Shown here in pieces: positions 1 through 5,769 of a DNA stretch of 9,011 nucleotides. The position numbers were made by a program, and so were the translations under genes. Positions within the stretch are counted from its first letter, which is position 1; each line of letters starts with the position of its first letter. This stretch comes from Candidatus Goldiibacteriota bacterium (lineage in GTDB: Bacteria; Oederibacteriota; PGYV01; DSYL01), in NCBI GenBank assembly GCA_026418955.1, contig JAOAAI010000023.1:1-9011 (forward strand), given 5' to 3'. The notes beneath the pieces are model-generated. The model worked only from the letters and a program-made list of their open reading frames with translations. It was not told the origin of the DNA and did not search any database.

Positions 1-1
1 A

Positions 2-352
2 TATGATACTCCACAACAGTTTGCTCTGGGATTTGTTGATACACCTGGAAAAATGTTTACAGATACAACACCTTTTATTGCTGACCGCAGTGGAAAGGGA
101 AAATATATTTCATTTTATCATATAGCAAAAACACCAGAAGCTAGTTATGAATTTCCAGGTCCTGATACTTTATGGTATGCTGTTGCGTTTAAAAATAAAA
201 TTACAATTAAAGATACTGATGGAATTATTGTGTTAAAAGAAAAACCATTAGAGCCACGCAAGATTTACTATGTTACAACCTACTTTTATGATGAAAATTA
301 CAATTATATAGGTGGTGTTCAGGCCTGGGAAGCCAAGTATTTAAAACAATAA
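2..352 (+). CDS. Unrecognised protein, C-terminal part (5' end outside window)
   Basis: The frame is open from base 2 to the TAA at 350-352, giving 116 residues without a stop. An ATG at 53 lies inside it, but it has no good ribosome binding site and the codons before it read like ordinary protein (YDTPQQFALGFVDTPGK), so the true start is probably upstream of the window. The visible part is polar and rich in aromatic and beta-forming residues (KGKYISFYHIAK, DTLWYAVAFKNKI, RKIYYVTTYFYDENYNYIGG), with no membrane segment and no cysteine. This suggests a beta-sandwich or other extracytoplasmic-type domain, but that is inference and I recognise no family. It is separated from the next real gene by about 670 bases and its end shows no clear terminator. 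It is probably not part of the lipid operon. Confidence 0.6.
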   Translation, partial: YDTPQQFALGFVDTPGKMFTDTTPFIADRSGKGKYISFYHIAKTPEASYEFPGPDTLWYAVAFKNKITIKDTDGIIVLKEKPLEPRKIYYVTTYFYDENYNYIGGVQAWEAKYLKQ

Positions 353-423
353 AACAACGACATAGTTCAAAAATAGTAAAAAACATACATTGCGCTAATT
401 TCGTATTTCGTTTTTCAAATGCT

Positions 424-450
424 CTAAATTTCTACGGAGCAGAAATTTAG
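424..450. repeat. Perfect 10-bp inverted repeat, 7-base loop
   Basis: The arms CTAAATTTCT (424-433) and AGAAATTTAG (441-450) are exact reverse complements around the loop ACGGAGC. No T tract follows on either strand, so it does not look like a rho-independent terminator. An upstream CTAATTTC (395-402) could pair with the right arm if one T is bulged, and GCTC (421-424) could pair with GAGC (436/437-440 region), so alternative folds exist. It could be an interspersed palindromic element, a protein-binding site or an RNA structure; the sequence does not decide. Confidence 0.55.
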
Positions 451-567
451 GTGGAAAGAAAAGGTAGAAAAGATGAAAAAAATATTCATATAATTATTTT
501 AAATGTTATTTTTATGAGTTTATTATTTGTTGCGACAAAAAAAGAAGATGAAAGGAGTAAAAGTTGA
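451..567 (+). other. Possible 38-residue single-membrane-segment peptide frame
   Basis: A GTG at 451, just after the inverted repeat, opens a 38-codon frame ending in TGA at 565-567. The reading has a charged N-terminus (MERKGRKDEKN), a hydrophobic stretch (IHIIILNVIFMSLLFVA) and a charged tail, like a small membrane peptide. An internal ATG is at 514. Neither start has a Shine-Dalgarno site, and AT-rich DNA readily gives hydrophobic frames by chance, so this is only a candidate. Confidence 0.15.
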
Positions 568-614
568 AAAAATGTAAAAATGTGCAGGATGTAATTGAAT
601 ATCTTGAACGATAG
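564..614 (+). other. Very short SD-led reading frame (TTG start, 16 codons)
   Basis: The sequence AAAGGAG (551-557) lies six bases before a TTG at 564, and the frame reads MKKCKNVQDVIEYLER before TAG at 612-614. The TTG overlaps the TGA of the frame ending at 567. The residues look protein-like, and a few more codons after the TAG (GFSNGF) continue in the same style before further stops. It may be the 5' remnant of a dead gene, a leader peptide, or chance. I recognise no family. Confidence 0.2.
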
Positions 615-661
615 GGTTTTTCTAATGGCTTTTAGTGATCAATAACAATATGAGATTTTAA

Positions 662-880
662 AAAAATTCTTGTTTTAACATATCTGTTGCTTTTTTTCAA
701 ATGATTATGTTACTTATTAATACAGTAGTACTCAAAGATAGATCAAATATCATTTTTATAGAAGTGAATGAAACAGAATGAAAAAATAAATTGAAAAATT
801 GTTCTGCCTATGCTAATAGAGGTTGGAGAGAAATAATATTAGATCTTCTACACTTTGGATCTTCGCAGATTCAAATCTAA
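662..880 (+). pseudogene. Stop-interrupted protein-like frame, possible gene remnant
   Basis: One frame is open from 662 to 880 except for a single TGA at 779-781, and ends in TAA at 878-880. It reads a hydrophobic part (FNISVAFFQMIMLLINTVVL), then KDRSNIIFIEVNETE, the stop, then KNKLKNCSAYANRGWREIIL and on to FGSSQIQI. There is no usable start codon with a ribosome binding site; the ATG at 701 has none. TGA is used as a true stop by plsX and fabG here, so recoding is unlikely. A decayed gene is possible, but chance is a real alternative in AT-rich DNA. Confidence 0.2.
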
Positions 881-909
881 ATATACTATTAAGATTATAA
901 TAATATTTT

Positions 910-931
910 GTTTCATTTCATGAAACTTTTT
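910..931 (+). terminator. Small stem-loop with T5 tract, weak terminator or operator candidate
   Basis: GTTTCAT (910-916) and ATGAAAC (920-926) are perfect 7-bp arms around a three-base TTC loop, followed by TTTTT (927-931). The stem has only two G-C pairs, so as a terminator it would be weak. It lies about 20 bases upstream of the operon's -35 box, so it could instead be a regulator's palindromic site. No known lipid regulator motif is recognised in it. Confidence 0.3.
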
Positions 932-952
932 ATAAAAAAAACCTAATTATTA

Positions 953-982
953 TTGACAGTCATTTTACCTTAATATTATAAT
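953..982 (+). promoter_or_regulatory. Sigma-70/sigma-A type promoter of the yceD-fab operon
   Basis: A perfect -35 hexamer TTGACA (953-958) and a perfect -10 hexamer TATAAT (977-982) are separated by 18 bases. Transcription would start near 988-991, about 30 bases before the preferred yceD start at 1020. This is the only near-consensus promoter I see upstream of the operon, and it fits the long run of tightly spaced same-strand genes that follows. Confidence 0.8.
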
Positions 983-1006
983 AATGCGTTTTTAAATTTA
1001 AATGTT

Positions 1007-1013
1007 AAAGAGG
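1007..1013 (+). promoter_or_regulatory. Ribosome binding site deciding the yceD start
   Basis: AAAGAGG lies six bases before the ATG at 1020. The longer frame's ATG at 1002 has only AT-rich sequence before it and falls about 12 bases after the predicted transcript start, so 1020 is preferred. Confidence 0.7.
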
Positions 1014-1019
1014 CAAAAT

Positions 1020-1505
1020 ATGTTAAAAATTAATACAAACTCATTTGATTTTAAAAAAGAGTTATTTTTTGAATTAAAAAGAGATGATATTAAAGAAAAT
1101 ATTATAATAGATGATATATTAAAAATATCAGTAACCCTAACAAAAGAAAAAGAAAGCGTTGTAATTGCGGAAGGTATTATTTCAGGAAATATTAAAATGG
1201 ATTGTTCCAGATGTCTAGAAGAATTTAAATATAAGATTGATAATAAATTTACTGTGATTTATAAAGAGAAGAAATTAATGAAAAAGAATGATATTGAAAC
1301 AGATATTTTTCCGTATGAAAATAATATAATAGATCTTTTTGAGTATATAAATCAGGCATTGATTATGGAAATACCCATGAAACCTTTATGTTCCCAGGAT
1401 TGTGCTGGTTTATGTCCTGTTTGTGGGGAAAATCTTAATATAAAAAAATGCAGTTGCCATATAGAAAGTGTTTTTAATCCATTCAAAGATATTAATATTT
1501 ATTAA
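1020..1505 (+). CDS. yceD: YceD/DUF177-family protein, metal-binding type
   Basis: This 161-residue protein belongs to the DUF177 (YceD) family, typically encoded just before rpmF, as here. The family is linked to 23S rRNA metabolism or large-subunit maturation, but its biochemical role is not settled. The sequence shows the family's cysteine pattern: CSRC at C62/C65 and, near the C-terminus, CSQDCAGLCPVCG with C124, C128, C132 and C135, followed by CSC at 144-146 and H147. These probably form a zinc-binding region. The N-terminal half is lysine- and isoleucine-rich with no membrane segment. The start at 1020 is chosen over the in-frame ATG at 1002 because only 1020 has a ribosome binding site. 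It is the first gene of the operon, 28 bases before rpmF, and likely sets co-expression of ribosome and lipid genes. Confidence 0.88.
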   Translation: MLKINTNSFDFKKELFFELKRDDIKENIIIDDILKISVTLTKEKESVVIAEGIISGNIKMDCSRCLEEFKYKIDNKFTVIYKEKKLMKKNDIETDIFPYENNIIDLFEYINQALIMEIPMKPLCSQDCAGLCPVCGENLNIKKCSCHIESVFNPFKDINIY

Positions 1506-1533
1506 AAAGATGTAAATTTTAGGAGGTTAAAAA

Positions 1534-1719
1534 GTGGCCAATTTAACTAGAAAAACATCAAAGTCAAAAACAAGGTCTAGAAGAGCTGCAAATATGAAAT
1601 TAAGACAGAATTTAAATCTTGTGGAATGTTCTAATTGTCACCAAAAAAAATTACCGCACCGAGTATGCAGTAACTGCGGTTTTTATGATGGTCGGGATGT
1701 CTTAAATATTGCTGAGTAA
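1534..1719 (+). CDS. rpmF: Large-subunit ribosomal protein L32 (bL32)
   Basis: This is a 61-residue ribosomal protein L32, a small basic component of the 50S subunit. The N-terminus carries the typical basic RKTSKSKTRSRRA stretch that penetrates rRNA. The C-terminal half is a zinc ribbon with C32/C35 and C45/C48 (CSNC and CSNC), so this is the zinc-binding, cysteine-containing form of L32. The start is GTG at 1534, with AGGAGG at 1521-1526 eight bases upstream; length matches the family. The position between yceD and plsX is one of the most conserved arrangements in bacteria and links ribosome production with phospholipid synthesis. A run of seven T follows the stop region (1728-1734) but lacks a strong stem, so transcription should continue into plsX. 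Confidence 0.96.
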   Translation: MANLTRKTSKSKTRSRRAANMKLRQNLNLVECSNCHQKKLPHRVCSNCGFYDGRDVLNIAE

Positions 1720-1749
1720 ATCCTTCCTTTTTTTATCAGGAGAATTTCT

Positions 1750-2778
1750 GTGAAAATCATTCTTGATGCAATGGGTAGTGATAACGCTCCTGATGTTGAA
1801 ATACAGGGTGCTATTGATTGCCTTATGGAGCAGAAAGATATTAGTATAATTTTAACTGGAAAAAAGGAATTGCTTGAAGAAAAAATTGCGTCTATAAAAG
1901 TAACTAAAGAAATAAAAAATAGAATAGAAATTGTCAATGCTTCAGAGGTTATATTAATGTCAGACCCACCTGCACAGGCATTCAAACAAAAACCTGATTC
2001 ATCCATTGTTGTTGCTGCAAAATTAATCAAAGAAGAAAAAGCAGAAGCACTTGTTTCTGCAGGCAATACTGGTGCAGTTGTAGTTACATCACTGCTTATT
2101 ATTGGAAGAATACCTGGAGTTATAAGGCCTGCAATATGTTCTACATTTCCATCAAAAAAGGGACATACGGCAGTACTCGATTTGGGTGCTACTGTTGACT
2201 GTAAACCAGAACATCTTACTCAATTTGCAATTATGGGTTCTTTATATGCAGAACATATTTTAAACATAAAAAATCCTGTTGTTGGATTATTGAGTGTAGG
2301 TGAGGAAGAAGAAAAGGGTAATGATTTATCCAGTGCTACGCGTGAATTGATAAAAAAGACAGATTTGAATTTCAAAGGAAATGCAGAAGGCAGGGATATT
2401 ATGAATGGTAATTTTGATGTTGTTGTGTGCGATGGTTTTGTGGGTAATGCTATGTTGAAACTTGGAGAGGGAATAGCAAATTTCGTTTTTACATCACTTA
2501 AAGAAGGGGTAAAAAAAGGAAATGTTTTTATTAAAATAGGTGCTCTATTAATGAAACCTGTATTTGAAAATTTCAAGAAAAAAGTGAGCTATGATGAATA
2601 CGGCGGTGCGCTTTTGCTAGGGATTAAAAAACCAGTTATAATCACTCATGGCAGTGCAAATCCTAAAGCAATTAAAAATGCTATAAAGGTTGCAAAAAAG
2701 TTTATAACCGAACATATTAATAATGAAATAGAAATAGCAATAAATAAAACTAAATTAATTGGAGGAGCTATTCAGTGA
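1750..2778 (+). CDS. plsX: Phosphate acyltransferase PlsX
   Basis: PlsX converts acyl-ACP and phosphate into acyl-phosphate, which PlsY uses to acylate glycerol-3-phosphate at the membrane. It is a soluble or peripheral cytoplasmic enzyme at the entry to phospholipid synthesis. The 342 residues show the family's signature blocks: DAMGSDNAP (6-14), SAGNTGA (103-109), CDGFVGNAMLKLGEG (from about 227) and THGSA (299-303). Length is normal for the family. The start is GTG at 1750 with AGGAGA at 1738-1743. Its TGA stop overlaps the GTG start of fabH by four bases (2775-2778), implying translational coupling of the acyltransferase with the initiating ketoacyl synthase. No frameshift or missing block is seen. 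Confidence 0.97.
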   Translation: MKIILDAMGSDNAPDVEIQGAIDCLMEQKDISIILTGKKELLEEKIASIKVTKEIKNRIEIVNASEVILMSDPPAQAFKQKPDSSIVVAAKLIKEEKAEALVSAGNTGAVVVTSLLIIGRIPGVIRPAICSTFPSKKGHTAVLDLGATVDCKPEHLTQFAIMGSLYAEHILNIKNPVVGLLSVGEEEEKGNDLSSATRELIKKTDLNFKGNAEGRDIMNGNFDVVVCDGFVGNAMLKLGEGIANFVFTSLKEGVKKGNVFIKIGALLMKPVFENFKKKVSYDEYGGALLLGIKKPVIITHGSANPKAIKNAIKVAKKFITEHINNEIEIAINKTKLIGGAIQ

Positions 2779-3758
2779 AAAGAGCCGCCATATTAGGTGC
2801 TGGGTTTTATGTGCCGCCAAAAGTAGTCACTAATTATGAATTGGAAAAAATACTGGATACCACAGATGAGTGGATTTCTCAAAGAACAGGTATAAAGCAG
2901 CGCCATGTTTCTTCAAAGGATGAACCAACATCTGAACTTGGTGTTAATGCAGCATTGAATGCTTTAAAAAATTCAAATATCAAAAAAGAAGAAATTGATT
3001 TTGTAATCACTGCAACAGTAACTGGTGACTATATGTGGCCAGCAACTGCAAATATCATAGTTAATAAACTCGGATTGAATGGAATTCCATCGGTTGATAT
3101 ATCCGCTGCATGCACAGGTTTTATTTATGCTCTTTCTATTGCAAGAGCCTTAATTGTATCTAGTTTATATAAAAAAATTTTAATAATTGCGGCAGATGAA
3201 TTTACAAAGGTTATTGACTGGCAGGATAGAACAACTTGTGTGTTATTCGGAGATGGGGCAGGCGCTGTTATTCTTGGAGAAGCAAATGACGATGAAAGTG
3301 GTATATTATCTACCTATCTTGGTTCTGATGGTTCAAAAGCAGAATTATTATTACAGGCAGGTGGTGGAGTTGTGTATCCTTTATCACAAGAGACACTGGA
3401 TAAAAAGCTTCATTTTGTAAAAATGGATGGAAAAGAAGTTTATAAAAGCGCAATTTTTAAAATGCATGAAGCACTTGAAATTGCAATGAAGTCAGCAGGC
3501 GTAACTGCAAAAGATATTGATTATTTTATTTTTCATCAGGCAAATAAAAGAATAATTGATTCAATAGCTGAAAAATTTAATGTTCCCCTGGAAAAGACCA
3601 TAGTAAATATAGATAAATATGCAAATACTTCTGCTGCGACAATTCCCATAGCACTAGCAGAAGCAATACAACAAGGTAAAATCAAAAAGGGCATGTTGCT
3701 TGGTTTATCTGCGATGGGTGCTGGTTTTACATGGGGCGCTGCGATTTTAAGATTATAA
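2775..3758 (+). CDS. fabH: Beta-ketoacyl-ACP synthase III FabH
   Basis: FabH starts fatty-acid synthesis by condensing a short acyl-CoA (usually acetyl-CoA or a branched precursor) with malonyl-ACP in the cytoplasm. The 327 residues contain the full thiolase-fold catalytic triad: Cys113 in DISAACTGF, His254 in FHQAN and Asn284 in YANTSAA. The early block WISQRTGIKQRH (33-44), part of the CoA-binding region, is also intact. Start is GTG at 2775, overlapping the end of plsX, with a strong GGAGGAG (2761-2767) seven bases upstream inside plsX. It is followed 22 bases later by fabD. Primer preference, straight versus branched chain, cannot be told from the sequence by eye. Confidence 0.97.
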   Translation: MKRAAILGAGFYVPPKVVTNYELEKILDTTDEWISQRTGIKQRHVSSKDEPTSELGVNAALNALKNSNIKKEEIDFVITATVTGDYMWPATANIIVNKLGLNGIPSVDISAACTGFIYALSIARALIVSSLYKKILIIAADEFTKVIDWQDRTTCVLFGDGAGAVILGEANDDESGILSTYLGSDGSKAELLLQAGGGVVYPLSQETLDKKLHFVKMDGKEVYKSAIFKMHEALEIAMKSAGVTAKDIDYFIFHQANKRIIDSIAEKFNVPLEKTIVNIDKYANTSAATIPIALAEAIQQGKIKKGMLLGLSAMGAGFTWGAAILRL

Positions 3759-3767
3759 TTTATTTTT

Positions 3768-3774
3768 AAGGAGG
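3768..3774 (+). promoter_or_regulatory. Strong ribosome binding site for a TTG start (fabD)
   Basis: AAGGAGG sits six bases before the TTG at 3781 and supports that rare start. The translated N-terminus (MALAIVFPGQGAQ) matches the family exactly, while the next in-frame ATG lies beyond the conserved GQGAQ motif. Confidence 0.85.
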
Positions 3775-3780
3775 ATAATT

Positions 3781-4701
3781 TTGGCACTTGCAATTGTTTT
3801 TCCTGGTCAAGGAGCCCAATATCCAGGTATGGGCTTTGATTTTTATAGTTCAAATGAAAAAGCAAAATCTATTTTTGACAAAGCAGAACAATTTTTTGGT
3901 GGTGGTTTATTAGATGTTATGTTTAAAGGAACAGAGGAAGATTTAAAAAAAACAGATTACACACAACCAGCAATATTTACAATGAGTGTTGCGATTTATG
4001 AAGCAATGAAGGATAATTTAGAAAAACCTTTATATTTTGCAGGACATAGTTTGGGAGAATATTCAGCTCTTTATGCTGCAGGTGCTTTTGATTTGCAAAC
4101 AGGTATAAATCTTGTAAAACTTCGTGGCAACCTCATGCAGCAAGCATCAGAAAAAACAAAAAGTGGAATGGCAGCTGTTTTAGGATTGGATATAAATAAA
4201 GTAGAAGAGTTATGTGAAAAGGTAAAAAATATAGGATATATTTCAATTGCAAATTATAATTGTCCAGGACAGATTGTTATATCAGGTGAAATATCAGCCA
4301 TAGATGCGGCAGAGGCAATTGCCAAAGAACTTGGTGCAAAACGTTATATAAAATTATCTGTTGCAGGTGCGTTTCATTCTGCTTTAATGCAACCAGCATC
4401 AGATATTTTTAAAAGTAAAATAAATGATTTTGAAATAAGAGATATAGAAATTCCTGTTATTGCTAACTGGACAGCAAAAGAAATAAAAACATCTATGGAA
4501 ATTAAAGAAGCGATGATAAATCAAATTACTGCGCCTGTAAAATGGATAGATAGTATTGAATATCTGCGTTCAAAATCTGTGGATAAATTTATAGAGATTG
4601 GTCCTGGTGCAGTATTATCCGGATTAATAAAAAAGATTGACAAGTCAGTAAAAATATATAATATAGATAAACTATCGGATGTTGATAAGTTACAAAAATA
4701 A
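3781..4701 (+). CDS. fabD: Malonyl-CoA:ACP acyltransferase FabD
   Basis: FabD transfers malonyl groups from malonyl-CoA to acyl carrier protein, supplying the extender for FabH and FabF. The 306 residues show GQGAQ near the N-terminus (9-13), the nucleophile Ser90 in GHSLGEYSAL, Arg115 in LRGNLMQ that binds the malonyl carboxylate, and catalytic His199 in AGAFHSALM; the GPGAVLSGL block near the end is also typical. The retained arginine argues for malonyl rather than other acyl specificity. It starts with TTG behind a strong ribosome binding site; length is normal. It lies between fabH and fabG with gaps of 22 and 20 bases. Confidence 0.97.
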   Translation: MALAIVFPGQGAQYPGMGFDFYSSNEKAKSIFDKAEQFFGGGLLDVMFKGTEEDLKKTDYTQPAIFTMSVAIYEAMKDNLEKPLYFAGHSLGEYSALYAAGAFDLQTGINLVKLRGNLMQQASEKTKSGMAAVLGLDINKVEELCEKVKNIGYISIANYNCPGQIVISGEISAIDAAEAIAKELGAKRYIKLSVAGAFHSALMQPASDIFKSKINDFEIRDIEIPVIANWTAKEIKTSMEIKEAMINQITAPVKWIDSIEYLRSKSVDKFIEIGPGAVLSGLIKKIDKSVKIYNIDKLSDVDKLQK

Positions 4702-4721
4702 TATTTAAAAGAGGTATAAAA

Positions 4722-5465
4722 ATGAGAATGCTTGATAACAGAGTAGCTGTTGTTACAGGTGGTGCTCAGGGAATAGGCGAGGCAATCGCTTTAACTCTAG
4801 CAAGAGAAGGTGCTTCTATTGCAGTTGTTGATATTAATCTTGAAAAAGCTAAGGAAGTTGCTTTAAAAATAAAAGAAATGGGTGTTGATTCAGAAAGTTA
4901 CAAAGTAGATGTTGCAAATACAGCAGAAGTAGAACAAACAGTGGATAAGATCGTCGAAAGATTTAAAAAGATAGATATCCTAGTAAATAATGCTGGTATA
5001 ACTAAAGATAATCTTTTAATAAGAATGTCAGAACAGGAATGGGATGCAGTTATTAATATTAACTTAAAAGGGGTTTTTAATTGGACAAAGTTTTGTGGTA
5101 AAGGAATGATGAAACAAAGATTTGGGAGTATAATAAAGATTTCTTCTGTTATTGGTCTTATGGGTAATGTAGGACAGGTTAATTATGCTGCATCTAAAGC
5201 AGGTGTTATTGGAATTACTAAGAGTATTGCAAAAGAACTTGCTTCAAGAAATGTTCGGGTAAATGCAGTATGTCCAGGTTATATTAAAACAGCTATGACA
5301 GATAAATTATCAGAAGAGGCAAAAAATGCAATTTTACAGTTAATACCTACAAAGACAATGGGACAACCACAGGATGTTGCGAATGTTGTTTTATTTTTAG
5401 CATCTGATTTATCTTCTTATATTACAGGCGAGACAATAAGGGTTGATGGTGGTATGGCGATGTGA
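4722..5465 (+). CDS. fabG: 3-oxoacyl-ACP reductase FabG
   Basis: FabG reduces 3-oxoacyl-ACP to 3-hydroxyacyl-ACP with NADPH, the first reduction of each elongation cycle. The 247-residue short-chain dehydrogenase has the Rossmann motif TGGAQGIG (12-19), NNAG at 89-92, and the catalytic tetrad Asn114, Ser142, Tyr155 and Lys159 (in NYAASK). The C-terminal end SSYITGETIRVDGGMAM is typical of FabG. ATG at 4722 is preferred, seven bases after AAAAGAGG (4707-4714); a second ATG at 4728 is possible but poorly spaced. The gene is followed by a 45-base gap, the longest in the operon, before acpP. Other short-chain dehydrogenases share these motifs, but the fabD-fabG-acpP context makes the call firm. 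Confidence 0.96.
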   Translation: MRMLDNRVAVVTGGAQGIGEAIALTLAREGASIAVVDINLEKAKEVALKIKEMGVDSESYKVDVANTAEVEQTVDKIVERFKKIDILVNNAGITKDNLLIRMSEQEWDAVININLKGVFNWTKFCGKGMMKQRFGSIIKISSVIGLMGNVGQVNYAASKAGVIGITKSIAKELASRNVRVNAVCPGYIKTAMTDKLSEEAKNAILQLIPTKTMGQPQDVANVVLFLASDLSSYITGETIRVDGGMAM

Positions 5466-5510
5466 AAAATTAATAATTAAAAAGTTTATAAATTCTTTAA
5501 GGAGGTAAAA

Positions 5511-5756
5511 ATGGCAGAAGAAAAAACAGTAGAAGAAAGAGTTAAAGATGTGATTGTTGCTCAGCTTGGTGTGGATCCTTCGGAAGTGAAACCAGAGGCA
5601 TCATTTGTAGATGATCTCGGTGCAGATTCTCTTGATACTGTAGAATTGGTTATGGCGCTTGAAGAAGAATTTGGAATTGAAATTCCAGATGAGGAAGCAG
5701 AAAAAATAAAAACAGTGGGAGAGGCAATAGAACATATTAAGACAAAATTAAGTTAA
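5511..5756 (+). CDS. acpP: Acyl carrier protein
   Basis: The acyl carrier protein carries growing acyl chains as thioesters on a phosphopantetheine arm between FabD, FabH, FabG, FabF and PlsX. The 81 residues are strongly acidic with the classic attachment motif GADSLDTVELVMALEEEF, the modified serine being Ser40. The EIPDEEAEKIKTVGEAIEHI block completes the four-helix fold. An almost perfect Shine-Dalgarno TAAGGAGG (5498-5505) lies five bases before the ATG, in keeping with the very high ACP output cells need. The TAA stop runs directly into the ribosome binding site of fabF. Confidence 0.98.
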   Translation: MAEEKTVEERVKDVIVAQLGVDPSEVKPEASFVDDLGADSLDTVELVMALEEEFGIEIPDEEAEKIKTVGEAIEHIKTKLS

Positions 5757-5769
5757 AAAGAGGTTTGTT

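Larger units (their letters stand above)
353..952. other. 600-base spacer without a convincing gene
   Basis: This stretch separates the unknown upstream gene from the lipid operon. It is very AT-rich and has stop codons in all frames. I see an inverted repeat at 424-450, short open frames at 451-567 and 564-614, a stop-interrupted frame at 662-880, a 7-base direct repeat GATCTTC at 842-848 and 858-864, and a small stem-loop at 910-926. There is no tRNA-like fold, no CRISPR-like repeat series and no transposase or terminal inverted repeat pair that I can recognise. It may be a graveyard of decayed genes, an untranslated RNA region, or simple spacer. Confidence 0.6.

Noticed and set aside
779..781. 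In-frame TGA in the 662-880 frame read as recoded tryptophan
   Set aside because: plsX (2776-2778) and fabG use TGA as a real stop, and tryptophan is encoded by TGG in the genes here, so an alternative code is not supported.
842..864. Two GATCTTC copies spaced 16 bases apart as a repeat array or regulator site
   Set aside because: Only two copies of seven bases in AT-rich spacer; not enough for a CRISPR array and no known motif.
1690..1735. Possible attenuator between rpmF and plsX: GGAT...ATCC followed by a T7 tract (1728-1734)
   Set aside because: The stem is only four perfect pairs with a loop of about 21 bases, too weak for a terminator; the plsX ribosome binding site follows at once and the gene order is a conserved operon.
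1683..2576. Long minus-strand open frames opposite plsX (1683-2066 and 2220-2576)
   Set aside because: They lie entirely or mostly opposite a gene with intact family motifs, have no ribosome binding context of note, and give low-complexity serine/phenylalanine-rich translations typical of antisense shadows.
3536..3865. Minus-strand frame across the fabH-fabD junction
   Set aside because: It overlaps two clearly coding genes antisense and shows no recognisable motif.
5466..5510. Internal promoter before acpP in the longest intergenic gap of the operon
   Set aside because: The gap is AT-rich, but I see no paired -35 and -10 boxes of good quality with correct spacing.
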